Positions 7,936 to 14,244 of a stretch of 32,865 nucleotides of DNA are shown piece after piece. Location: contig JAHFSD010000015.1 in the NCBI GenBank assembly GCA_023265925.1, forward strand, positions 1-32,865. The letters run 5' to 3'. Numbering within the stretch: position 1 is the stretch's first letter; every line of letters starts with the position of its first letter. Below the pieces are notes generated by a model. The model did no database searches. It was not told where the DNA came from and saw nothing but the letters and a program-made list of their open reading frames with translations. Both the position numbers and the translations under genes were made by a program. The DNA comes from an archaeon (GTDB lineage: Archaea; Nanobdellota; Nanobdellia; Woesearchaeales; GW2011-AR9).

Positions 7936-8664
7936 ATGAATAATGATACCCTTGTTGAGAGCATCGCGCTCTATGAGCCTACTATTCGATTAAAGTCTCT
8001 CGATTCGATGGTTCTAAAAGCAATGAGACACGTAGATCGAAAAAAGTTTATTCCTGAAATTACTAATGTAGCACACCGAGAGATAATACTCAGCAAAATG
8101 TTATATGATTTTAATCTAGGAAGTGATTCATTGGAGCAAGCCCCTTATTTAAACATGGCTTTACCCATTGGGTATGATCAGACTTGCTCTCAGCCATCAG
8201 TCGTCGCATTAATGACCGGACTTTTAGAACTTGAGCCGGGAATGAAAGTATTAGAGGTGGGAACTGGTTGTGGGTATCAGACGGCCATCCTTAGCGAGAT
8301 GGTTGGCTCATCAGGGCACGTTTTTTCAATTGAGAATGTGTCTGGCTTGGTTCATGAAGCTCGCCAAAATCTTAAAAACCATTTTGGACCTGACTATGAA
8401 CAGAGGATTACCGTCATTCATGGAGATGGCTCAGAGGGATATCCAGTAAGCGGGCCTTATCATCGAATATTGTTTACTGCCGGTGTTAATTCTGAATGGA
8501 AGTTTGACACGTCAGCCTTAATTCCTCAATTTTCTTCAGGAATAATTGTGTATCCTAATGCCCGCGGCCCTATTGTCCGAGAGCGGTATGATACAAAGAT
8601 TCCCGAACGAACAGAATGGGGGATGATGGGTTTCGTTCCTTTAAAGAAAGGAAGTGTTAGCTGA
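7936..8664 (+). CDS. pcm: Protein-L-isoaspartate O-methyltransferase
   Basis: A 242-aa SAM-dependent methyltransferase that methylates L-isoaspartyl residues to start repair of damaged proteins. SAM motif I is VLEVGTGCGY (residues 105-114). The PCMT-specific segment ALPIGYDQTCSQPSVVALMT (75-94) corresponds to the family's IGxxQTISxP substrate loop, with Cys for the usual Ile. The end of the fold is seen in GIIVYPNARGP and WGMMGFVPLK. The preceding ~75 residues are typical of the family's helical cap. It appears monocistronic with its own TATA box. Codon use is more AT-rich than in smc. Confidence 0.9.
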   Translation: MNNDTLVESIALYEPTIRLKSLDSMVLKAMRHVDRKKFIPEITNVAHREIILSKMLYDFNLGSDSLEQAPYLNMALPIGYDQTCSQPSVVALMTGLLELEPGMKVLEVGTGCGYQTAILSEMVGSSGHVFSIENVSGLVHEARQNLKNHFGPDYEQRITVIHGDGSEGYPVSGPYHRILFTAGVNSEWKFDTSALIPQFSSGIIVYPNARGPIVRERYDTKIPERTEWGMMGFVPLKKGSVS

Positions 8665-8673
8665 TTGAATGAT

Positions 8674-8781
8674 CTATTTTTGCCGTTCATACCTCCCTAT
8701 CAACTCTGTTTGCGCCACAATATGCCCTTTCATCGCCTCTTCCACTTGTTTTTTGGTCACACCTTCTGGCAAATTTAACAT
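8674..8781 (-). CDS. Possible 35-aa small protein
   Basis: An ATG-initiated ORF reading MLNLPEGVTKKQVEEAMKGH and ending GRYERQK. It is amphipathic and helix-prone and resembles an isolated dimerisation fragment. No promoter or SD is evident. It may be the remnant of a larger gene, since this 400-nt gap also holds an HTH fragment. Confidence 0.3.
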   Translation of the reverse strand: MLNLPEGVTKKQVEEAMKGHIVAQTELIGRYERQK

Positions 8782-8790
8782 TATACCTGA

Positions 8791-9033
8791 ATTAACATAT
8801 TACATACCCAAAGCCGCCCTGCCAATCAAGAATTAAGTGACCATATTAAAAATGGACTGAAATTGCAGGGAAAAAACCAAAGTTGGCTGGCACAGGAATT
8901 AGGTGTAAGCCGGCAAATGGTTAGTGGGTATCTCCACGGAAAATATTTCCCCCGCCAAGAGCTGTTGGAAAAACTTCAGAGCGTATTGGGAATAGACTAT
9001 CGCAGTATTGATGGGTTGGTGGGAGAGGAATAA
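8791..9033 (+). pseudogene. XRE/Cro-type helix-turn-helix fragment without a start codon
   Basis: The frame is open from 8791 and from about 8824 reads as a clear HTH_3 domain: ELSDHIKNGLKLQGKNQSWL, AQELGVSRQMVSGYLHGKYF, PRQELLEKLQSVLGID, ending VGEE. The domain is complete, but no ATG or GTG precedes it; only a TTG inside the first helix or ATT/ATA codons are available. It is therefore probably a truncated or decayed regulator, or uses an unusual start. It lies between pcm and vapBC, beside a possible 35-aa ORF. Confidence 0.55.
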
Positions 9034-9067
9034 AGTGATTCTGGAGGAATAAAGCAACGCTAACCAC

Positions 9068-9436
9068 TCACTTCACAAATTCCACGTTCTCCAGATCTTC
9101 AAACTTGCTATCCCCGGTCAGAAAACGAAGATTTCGCTGCCGGGCAAAGGCATAGCCGATACAATCAGTGTACGATAAATCCCTTTTTTTATATTTTCTT
9201 TTTAATTCGAGAGCTTCCATGATCATGGCTTTGTCAACGTCCTGCACGCAATCGATGAATTGGTCATACACTTGCCCGGCTTTTTCTTCACCCAATTCCT
9301 GCCGGGCAGAATAGACTATCTCGACAATATTGAAAAGGGTAAGCGTGACGACCGCCTCACTGTATTTTGCATAGCGGGGATTTCCTTTCGTCAGCTCGAT
9401 GACGGCATAACTGTCAAAGAAATAGCCTAGTGCCAT
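9068..9436 (-). CDS. vapC: VapC-family PIN-domain toxin ribonuclease
   Basis: A 122-aa PIN-domain endoribonuclease. The four acidic catalytic residues are visible: D8 in FFDSYAVIEL, E39 in NIVEIVYS, D91 in SYTDCIGYA and D109 in FLTGDSKF. Length is typical. The ATG at 9436 is preferred over the upstream in-frame one because the PIN fold begins MALGYFFDSY, and the resulting 10-nt overlap with vapB is typical of coupled TA genes. VapC toxins cleave tRNA or rRNA; the target here is unknown. Confidence 0.88.
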   Translation of the reverse strand: MALGYFFDSYAVIELTKGNPRYAKYSEAVVTLTLFNIVEIVYSARQELGEEKAGQVYDQFIDCVQDVDKAMIMEALELKRKYKKRDLSYTDCIGYAFARQRNLRFLTGDSKFEDLENVEFVK

Positions 9437-9645
9437 CCCCGCCTCATCTCGTCTTTCATCTCCTGAGTTGGCTTTTCCCATTCGCCGGCCAACAGGCCAA
9501 AAAATTCCTTCGCTTTATGCTTTTTTTTGAAGGTAACAAACACGGTTTCATCCTCGGCGAGATACTCTTCCTGAACGATCTCATGGGGAATAATAATACC
9601 TAACGAATTCCCCCATTTCCTGGCCACACATTCTACTTCGCTCAT
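9427..9645 (-). CDS. vapB: VapB-family AbrB/MazE-type antitoxin
   Basis: A 72-aa protein with an N-terminal swapped-hairpin AbrB domain (MSEVECVARKWGNSLGIIIP) that binds DNA, and a C-terminal tail (EWEKPTQEMKDEMRRGWH) of the kind that wraps the PIN toxin. It precedes and overlaps vapC. A TATA box (minus strand, 9667-9680) lies ~25-30 nt upstream, so the message is nearly leaderless and probably autoregulated by the VapBC complex. Confidence 0.87.
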   Translation of the reverse strand: MSEVECVARKWGNSLGIIIPHEIVQEEYLAEDETVFVTFKKKHKAKEFFGLLAGEWEKPTQEMKDEMRRGWH

Positions 9646-9666
9646 AGTTATACCTTGTTATATTAA

Positions 9667-9680
9667 GTTATATTTAAATG
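9667..9680. promoter_or_regulatory. AT-rich promoter for vapBC, possibly divergent towards the structured RNA
   Basis: GTTATATTTAAATG reads as a TATA box on the minus strand for vapB. Read rightward it would start transcription near 9700, ~27 nt before the outermost stem of the structured element at 9727-10120. Confidence 0.5.
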
Positions 9681-9726
9681 TTTTGCTCCTCCTGGCCAGT
9701 TTTTTGCCGGTGTGTAGGTTCACACG

Positions 9727-10120
9727 ATTTTGCACCCCCTGTTCTTAAATGGTAGATTCGAAAGTAAGGAAAACGCCGCCGCCCGTGCCAAGATGGGAGC
9801 TCGGCTAGACCATTGCTTGCACCCCGCCGTTGGGAACGGAAAACCCTCGAAGTAGACAGTACCGTTGCAGTGATTACCCCGTCCAGTTTTCCGCCGAGCT
9901 CCCGGCACAGGCGGCGTTTTCCCGTGACGCGCCGCCGGCCCGCCAGTCTGCCTCGCCCCTGCTCGATTCCATTATGGCAGCATAGCACTGTATTCATCGA
10001 GGGCAGGGGAACTAACGACGGGCGTGGTCTGACGAATAGCGTAGCTCGGCAGACTCGTTAAGGGCGGGGCCGGCGGCGCTGCTTTCGAATCTACCACAAC
10101 TGATTAAGGGGGTGCAAAAT
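9727..10120 (+). ncRNA. Large multi-stem structured RNA candidate, copy A
   Basis: No convincing CDS. Nested perfect inverted repeats build a closed, branched structure: 9727-9740 with 10107-10120; 9751-9764 with 10082-10095; first arm 9768-9780 with 9910-9922, GTGCC 9785-9789 with 9904-9908, a 5-nt bulge AAGAT, then 9795-9804 with 9894-9903 and CGGAAAAC with GTTTTCCG inside; second arm 9930-9944 with 10063-10078, then AGTCTGCC 9945-9952 with 10048-10055. The core 9787-9906 aligns with the minus strand of 30507-30625 at about 83% identity with a compensatory stem change. It resembles none of SRP, RNase P or tmRNA. It directly precedes the sigma-factor gene. The strand is inferred from homology and flanking TATA boxes. 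Confidence 0.75.
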
Positions 10121-10175
10121 CCAGTGAACCATGACAGTGCCCAGTTTTGCCGGCTTCCCAGTAACTACCATGCAA

Positions 10176-10186
10176 AGATTAATAAA
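10176..10186 (+). promoter_or_regulatory. TATA box of the sigma-factor gene
   Basis: GATTAATAAAC lies about 25-30 nt before the ATG at 10209. The sequence TTAATAAACTTC followed by a pyrimidine-rich stretch and CCCATG closely matches the leaderless promoter at 29873-29905. This argues for the ATG at 10209 rather than those at 10131 or 10170. Confidence 0.5.
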
Positions 10187-10208
10187 CTTCAGCTATTTTC
10201 TCCTGCCC

Positions 10209-11486
10209 ATGGCTGAGGTAGAAGCGATTATGGAAAGCAGCCGGGACTATCGGGTTCTTGAATTAGAGCGCCAGGTGGTGAGATCCATGCGGGAACTGCA
10301 TCCGGGAACAGCTCATCTGCTGGCAACGGCTGGCCAGAAATATGGCAGCTTTACCACCCTGTTGGTCGCCTGGCGGGGAAAGCAGGGAGAACCGGAATTG
10401 ACGGATCGATTATTACAAGGATTAGCGCCGGAAGAGCAGCGGCATTTCTTTAAATATGGGAAAATGCTTCCTCAGGGGAATTCGTGGGAAGATCTGGCGC
10501 GGCAGTTTCCCCTCACGGCTTCGTCGGGAAGCACCAAGCCCTGCTGGGATGGCCCTGTTCATTATCTGCACTTACTCTGGGAGAAAGCTACGACGGCGAT
10601 AACGGCGGCCCCGGAACCTTACCTGGAAAGAACTGCTGCTTTTTATGGTTCGCTGAAAGATCATTCGCTGAAAGAGCGTAAAAACCAAACTGGTGACGAC
10701 CGTACTCTGGAACGAGCCTATGCTCAGAGTAAGGATCCACTGGTACGCACCTTGCTATTGGAGCAGTACCAGCCTTGGATTGGCCATGCCATTGGCAAGA
10801 TCAATAAGCGAATTCCTTCCTGGATTCTGAATTATCAGGAAATGGTGCAAATTGCTACTGCCGCCTTCCTGGAGGTACTCGATCGCTATGATCCGGAACA
10901 AGAGGTAAAATTAACTACTTTCTCTGAAAAGCGCATTCAGGGCGCGATTTGGGATTATTTGCGGGAGCAGGATCCCCTCCCCAAGGATGTGCGCCGTTTG
11001 ATCAGAAAAATGGAGCATATTCGAGAATCCTCTGCCCACCAATTTCAGGGAGAGCCTTCCAGCGCCGAACTGGCCCAGCGGCTGGGACAAACGGAAGAAA
11101 AGGTGGAGGAACTGTTGCTGCTGCGGGAGATGACGTATAAAGTTTCACTGGAAAGGCCGGCACGAGAAAGGTCAACGAGGGACGGAACTGCCGCAATTTC
11201 TTTCATGGACAGTCCTTTTGCCTCAACCCACTTTGCCGTGCAGCGGGCTCTGGAAGAGAATTGGTCTCCGGAAGAGCAACGGCTGCGGATGCTCGATGCG
11301 GAAAGAATTCATCAGGCTATTCAGGATCTTCCCTGCCGGGAACGGGTGATCATGGAATTATACTATCAAAAAGAGTATAGCATGACCGAGATTGCCAAAT
11401 TACTCGGAGTCACTTCGGCAAGAATCAGTCAAATTCATGGGGAAGTGCTGGTGAAAGTACGGGAACAATTCCGAGATCAAGTCTAA
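10209..11486 (+). CDS. Bacterial-type sigma factor, FliA/WhiG-like, with N-terminal extension
   Basis: A 425-aa protein whose C-terminal ~245 residues are a complete sigma-28-type factor. Region 2 (about 178-256) includes YDPEQEVKLTTFSEKRI, RIQGAIWDYLREQDPLP and DVRR, the FliA/SigF pattern for promoter melting. Region 3 (257-312) includes GEPSSAELAQRLGQTEEKVE. Region 4 (364-422) includes LPCRERVIMELYYQ and the helix-turn-helix MTEIAKLLGVTSARISQIH, which in bacteria reads the -35 element. Region 1.1 is absent, but ~175 residues of unknown, helical sequence precede region 2, whereas FliA proteins total ~240-260 aa. Archaea normally use TBP/TFB. Its 3' end overlaps the convergent endonuclease V gene by 62 nt. 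The structured RNA lies directly upstream. The domain call is strong; activity with an archaeal polymerase is unknown. Confidence 0.92.
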   Translation: MAEVEAIMESSRDYRVLELERQVVRSMRELHPGTAHLLATAGQKYGSFTTLLVAWRGKQGEPELTDRLLQGLAPEEQRHFFKYGKMLPQGNSWEDLARQFPLTASSGSTKPCWDGPVHYLHLLWEKATTAITAAPEPYLERTAAFYGSLKDHSLKERKNQTGDDRTLERAYAQSKDPLVRTLLLEQYQPWIGHAIGKINKRIPSWILNYQEMVQIATAAFLEVLDRYDPEQEVKLTTFSEKRIQGAIWDYLREQDPLPKDVRRLIRKMEHIRESSAHQFQGEPSSAELAQRLGQTEEKVEELLLLREMTYKVSLERPARERSTRDGTAAISFMDSPFASTHFAVQRALEENWSPEEQRLRMLDAERIHQAIQDLPCRERVIMELYYQKEYSMTEIAKLLGVTSARISQIHGEVLVKVREQFRDQV

Positions 11487-12153
11487 GCACTGCTTTCCCT
11501 CGCTTCTCTACCCCTGCTACCATCACCTTTTGCTCGTGCAGCTCCTTGGCCTTCTTCCTCGCTAACTTATGTGCCAGATGCAATGGTTCGGGCAGCTTGT
11601 GCGGGTACTGAATCGTTTTGGGAATGACGTTTAATACCGTCCCCAGGGAGACTAAATGTCCGGGAGAGACGTAGATCGGATTGGAGAATTCCCTGGTCTT
11701 GATTTCAAACCCGCGGATCTCATTTTCCACAATGATTTTGCCCTGCTGCACCTGGCCACACAGCCGGCTTTCCGTCACGCCGATGGTCGCTTTGTTCAGC
11801 GCCAATCCCAGATGGGAAGCAAGGCCGATCCGGCGCGGATGAACTATCCCCGAGCCACTCACCAGAATCACGTCTGGCTCCTGCTCTAACCGGTTATAGG
11901 CTTCAATAATCGCCGGCATTTCCCGATAGGCCTGAAAGCCCGGCTGGTAGGGCAGTGGATTGTCAAGAAGATAGGTCTTTTTCTCCAGCAGTTTCATCGA
12001 AGGAAACTCACAGACCACGACACCGGCCAGTAATTTATTGCCGATAGGAATACAATTGGTTCCGGCAATTGTTTTGATAGAGGTAAAACTATCTCTCAGC
12101 ACCACTTTGGGCGCTAATTTGAATTGCTCTCTTTTTAGCTCAGCGAGGTCCAT
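11425..12153 (-). CDS. nfi: Endonuclease V homologue with altered catalytic residues
   Basis: A 242-aa protein clearly of the endonuclease V family (cleavage next to deoxyinosine): YQPGFQAYREMPAIIEAY, GIVHPRRIGLASHLGLAL, TIGVTESRLCG and YVSPGHLVSLG match in order. However, against E. coli Nfi the catalytic Asp35 is Asn33 (IAGTNC), Asp110 is Ser99 (ILVSGSG for VDGHG) and the Lys of GVAKKRLCG is lost (TESRLCG); Glu78 and the wedge Tyr69 remain. It may be inactive, or bind inosine-containing nucleic acid without cutting. ATG 12153 is preferred over GTG 12165 because an AGGTGA Shine-Dalgarno sequence lies ~9 nt ahead. A TATA box sits at 12213-12226. Confidence 0.88.
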   Translation of the reverse strand: MDLAELKREQFKLAPKVVLRDSFTSIKTIAGTNCIPIGNKLLAGVVVCEFPSMKLLEKKTYLLDNPLPYQPGFQAYREMPAIIEAYNRLEQEPDVILVSGSGIVHPRRIGLASHLGLALNKATIGVTESRLCGQVQQGKIIVENEIRGFEIKTREFSNPIYVSPGHLVSLGTVLNVIPKTIQYPHKLPEPLHLAHKLARKKAKELHEQKVMVAGVEKRGKAVLRLDLGIVPVLSPALPHEFD

Positions 12154-12212
12154 GGGAAAAGTCACCTGTTTTAGATAAAGTAGATACTTGAAAATAGATG
12201 TTAGAATAGTTG

Positions 12213-12226
12213 TTTATTTATAAAGG
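12213..12226 (-). promoter_or_regulatory. TATA box of the endonuclease V gene
   Basis: Minus strand CTTTATAAATAAAC, ~60 nt before the ATG at 12153, giving a ~35-nt leader that carries the AGGTGA Shine-Dalgarno sequence. Confidence 0.55.
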
Positions 12227-12293
12227 TTTTGGTAGTAAGCAGGCGAATCTAACTACTCTGCAGAAAGGTAAATAAACAGCCTTTCTACCAAAA
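12227..12293. other. Overlapping inverted repeats, alternative hairpins
   Basis: TTTTGGTAG (12227-12235) pairs with CTACCAAAA (12285-12293); inside, AGAAAGG (12262-12268) pairs with CCTTTCT (12280-12286) and GTAGT (12232-12236) with ACTAC (12252-12256). The pairings are partly exclusive. The region lies between the 65-aa gene and the endoV promoter and may be the 3' UTR of the former. Confidence 0.4.
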
Positions 12294-12300
12294 AGTAATG

Positions 12301-12362
12301 AATCACTATAACGCAAGGAATCAACCACTACAACGCCAGTAATCAACCAATACAAAGCATTA
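12301..12362. repeat. Three tandem degenerate repeats, ~22-nt period
   Basis: Units begin AATCACTATAACGCAAG (12301), AATCAACCACTACAACGCCAG (12319) and AATCAACCAATACAAAGCAT (12341). They lie just after the stop of the minus-strand 65-aa gene. Function unknown; protein-binding iterons or a decaying minisatellite are possible. Confidence 0.5.
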
Positions 12363-12372
12363 ACTGTGATAA

Positions 12373-12570
12373 TTACCGCGCATAATATGCTTCATATTCC
12401 CGCATGATTCCTTCCGGGGCAATCTGCGACACCCGGACGGTCACCCGCCGCTGCCCGCACACGAACTCAATCACCTCCCGGCGGTTCAGGCGGGCTTCTT
12501 CCAGCTGCCTTAAAATCTCCCCATCATTGATGGGAAAGGTACCAAGTCCCAACTGCTGCTTGAGTGACAT
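12373..12570 (-). CDS. Small hypothetical protein, 65 aa
   Basis: The protein begins MSLKQQLGLGTFPINDGEIL and continues RQLEEARLNRREVIEFVCGQ before a beta-like RRVTVRVSQIAPEG. It is compact with no membrane segment. The ATG at 12570 is chosen over an in-frame upstream ATG because an AAAGGA Shine-Dalgarno sequence sits 3-4 nt ahead and the upstream codons fall inside a conserved hairpin element. That element (12588-12681) also precedes corA, suggesting shared regulation. Family not recognised. Confidence 0.7.
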   Translation of the reverse strand: MSLKQQLGLGTFPINDGEILRQLEEARLNRREVIEFVCGQRRVTVRVSQIAPEGIMREYEAYYAR

Positions 12571-12587
12571 CGTCCTTTGACCACTCT

Positions 12588-12681
12588 TATAGTAAAGTGC
12601 ACAAATAATGGAACTTATTAATAGGCACTTTACTATACTAGCAAAACACACTATTTGTTCCATTATTAATGTGTTTTGCTA
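12588..12681 (-). promoter_or_regulatory. Paired-hairpin element with complementary loops, copy 1
   Basis: Hairpin 1: TATAGTAAAGTGC (12588-12600) with GCACTTTACTATA (12625-12637), 24-nt loop. Hairpin 2: TAGCAAAACACA (12639-12650) with TGTGTTTTGCTA (12670-12681). The loops are themselves complementary: AATAATGGAAC (12604-12614) with GTTCCATTATT (12657-12667). This allows a kissing complex or switching between exclusive folds. It ends 17 nt before the start of the 65-aa gene and has a homologue before corA. Confidence 0.75.
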
Positions 12682-12742
12682 TTACCTACTCTTTCTACCT
12701 CTTATGTACCCCTTCTACCTTTTACTCAGTATTTTTACAAAG

Positions 12743-12835
12743 TATAGTGAAACGCACTAATGATATTACTATATATTTAGCGTTTCACTATATATTAGAA
12801 ATGCGTTATTGATATCACTTAATTAACGCATTTCT
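12743..12835 (-). promoter_or_regulatory. Paired-hairpin element with complementary loops, copy 3 (divergent)
   Basis: Hairpin TATAGTGAAACGC (12743-12755) with GCGTTTCACTATA (12780-12792) again has a 24-nt loop; hairpin AGAAATGCGTTA (12797-12808) with TAACGCATTTCT (12824-12835). The loops share TGATAT/ATATCA complementarity. The stem sequences differ from copy 1 but pairing is kept. It begins right after the stop codon of the 71-aa gene and is separated from copy 1 by ~60 nt. Confidence 0.65.
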
Positions 12836-13051
12836 CTATATATTTTCTTCCTGATAGGCTTCATCCAGCCACTTCAGTTCATCTTCATCAACAACGTCCT
12901 GGAAGGCTTCCTCTACTCCCAGCACAAAACCGTCCTCCCAGCCGGCCATGGCATCGTCGTCCACCTGCTTAGCACGACCTTCTTTGGTATAGATATTCTC
13001 TTCCTCCTCGTCGGAGAAAAGGTACTCTTTAGGCCTTTGTTGCGGATACAT
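12836..13051 (-). CDS. Small acidic hypothetical protein, 71 aa
   Basis: The protein begins MYPQQRPKEYLFSDEEEENI and ends KWLDEAYQEENI, very acidic, with a GWEDGFVLGVEEAF helix. The ATG at 13051 follows a purine-rich GGGGTGGGGAC that can act as a ribosome-binding site; the upstream in-frame ATG at 13117 overlaps the TATA box and is unlikely. It is divergent from the PhoU-like gene and followed immediately by paired hairpins. Family not recognised. Confidence 0.7.
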   Translation of the reverse strand: MYPQQRPKEYLFSDEEEENIYTKEGRAKQVDDDAMAGWEDGFVLGVEEAFQDVVDEDELKWLDEAYQEENI

Positions 13052-13114
13052 GGTCCCCACCCCCAGTTGATTAAATAGACTCCTCTCTAACCCCCTACGT
13101 ATTTTAGAGCATAA

Positions 13115-13152
13115 CATTTAAATATAAATACATTTTGGTGATAGTATATAGG
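13115..13152. promoter_or_regulatory. Divergent promoter region of the 71-aa gene and the AbrB-PhoU gene
   Basis: Minus-strand ATTTATATTTAAATG (13117-13132) would start the 71-aa gene's message; plus-strand AGTATATAGG (13143-13152) is the best TATA candidate for the PhoU-like gene, giving a ~45-nt leader before the GGAG near its ATG. Confidence 0.45.
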
Positions 13153-13218
13153 GGGCATATAGATTATTGGGGTTGATAGCAAAGGTCGCAGTTAGGACTA
13201 CTAAACACGGAGCAAATC

Positions 13219-14190
13219 ATGGAATACCGCAAACTAATCTCTTTTGGGAAAAGCAGTTTTGTCGTCTCCCTGCCCAAAAGCTGGGTGGTCCAGAATAAGA
13301 TGAAGAAAGGTGATTTGGTGTATATGGAGGATAGTGGGTCTAATTTGCTGTTAAGCCGGAAGGAAGCAGAACAGTCTTTGGAAGAGCGGGAGAAAATTAT
13401 TAATATTGATGGAAAAGATTTACCATTAATTGAACGCGAAGTAAATGGAGCTTATATTCTTAATTGTCGAAAGATTGTCCTAAAAGGAAGCGAGGTGAAA
13501 AACAGGATCAAAGAATTGCAGAGTGTCATTCACAATCTTATTGCTTTAGAGATCATGGAACAGACTTCCGATTCTATAGTTGCCAAAGATTTTTTGGATA
13601 TGGACAAAGTTTCCGTTCATGAACTTATCCGTAAGATGGATATAGTAACACGAACGATGTTTTCGGAGAGCAGTAATATCTTCAATGAAGACAATTATGA
13701 AAGTGTCAATGAGCGTGATAAAGATGTCAATCGCTTATACTTCCTTCTCTATCGATCGGTCCAGTACAATATGGAAAACCCATTGAAAGCGATGCGTAAT
13801 TTGAAGCTCACGGCATTAGATCTGCTGGCAATTCATTCCGTCGGATTTTATATTGAAGGAATTGCGGACGAAGTGCGCCGAACAGCACGCTATGCCCGGA
13901 AGCTTAAACCTTCTGCCCCTACCAAGAAAGAGTTAGAACAATTCTTCCATAAGCTCTTAAACTATTACACCGATACCCTGAAAGCAGTGTATAATAAAGA
14001 TGTTGCCGCATCATTAAAACTCTCTGGTCTAAAAAAGGAGTTAAACCGGGAACTGGACCAACTCGATGAGAAAAATAAGCGCTTCGACCAATTCAGCAAT
14101 ATGGTCAGTCGATTGCGCCGAATGATTAGCTATATTCACAACGTTGGTCGGTTGACCTACACCATCGGAAATCAAGGTAATCATTCTTAA
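13219..14190 (+). CDS. phoU: AbrB-PhoU family regulator
   Basis: A 323-aa protein with an N-terminal AbrB-like DNA-binding hairpin (MEYRKLISFGKSSFVVSLPK, then SWVVQNKMKKGD; about 1-45) followed by a PhoU-type helical bundle (about 95-310; EIMEQTSDSIVAKDFL, KMDIVTRTMF, LTALDLLAIHSVGFYIEGIA). This fusion is common in archaea, where it is thought to control phosphate uptake. No pst transporter or phosphate kinase gene is nearby, so its target lies elsewhere. GGAG lies ~7 nt before the ATG. Strong family call; the role is by analogy. Confidence 0.88.
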   Translation: MEYRKLISFGKSSFVVSLPKSWVVQNKMKKGDLVYMEDSGSNLLLSRKEAEQSLEEREKIINIDGKDLPLIEREVNGAYILNCRKIVLKGSEVKNRIKELQSVIHNLIALEIMEQTSDSIVAKDFLDMDKVSVHELIRKMDIVTRTMFSESSNIFNEDNYESVNERDKDVNRLYFLLYRSVQYNMENPLKAMRNLKLTALDLLAIHSVGFYIEGIADEVRRTARYARKLKPSAPTKKELEQFFHKLLNYYTDTLKAVYNKDVAASLKLSGLKKELNRELDQLDEKNKRFDQFSNMVSRLRRMISYIHNVGRLTYTIGNQGNHS

Positions 14191-14208
14191 ATAGTAAAGT
14201 GTGGAAAA

Positions 14209-14219
14209 GTTTATAAAGG
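14209..14219 (+). promoter_or_regulatory. TATA box of the kinase-phosphatase operon
   Basis: AGTTTATAAAG, ~30 nt before the ATG at 14245, with a GCAGGTGA ribosome-binding sequence in between. Confidence 0.6.
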
Positions 14220-14244
14220 GTAGGGGATAGAGAGCAGGTGAACG

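Noticed and set aside
9674-10061. Open frames on both strands within the GC-rich intergenic region
   Set aside because: They arise from the self-complementary stems; codon pattern and composition are not protein-like, and compensatory changes with copy C show selection for pairing.
9727-10120. Identity as SRP RNA, RNase P RNA or tmRNA
   Set aside because: The SRP helix 8 loop, the RNase P conserved regions (GAGGAAAGUCC, ACAGAA) and a tRNA-like end are not visible. A covariance-model search would settle this.
9674-10130. Insertion sequence or MITE
   Set aside because: Long terminal inverted repeats are present, but no transposase or clear target-site duplication is visible, the outer stems of copies A, B and C share no sequence, and conserved loops favour an RNA function. 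Not fully excluded.
12588-12600. TAAAGT in the hairpin stems (also at 7458 and 14193) as a sigma-28 -35 element
   Set aside because: No GCCGATAA-like -10 partner at the right spacing was seen; the motif is simply part of the inverted repeats or AT-rich promoters.
12588-12835. Possible CRISPR array
   Set aside because: Repeats are inverted rather than direct, have no unique spacers of constant length, and no cas genes are nearby.
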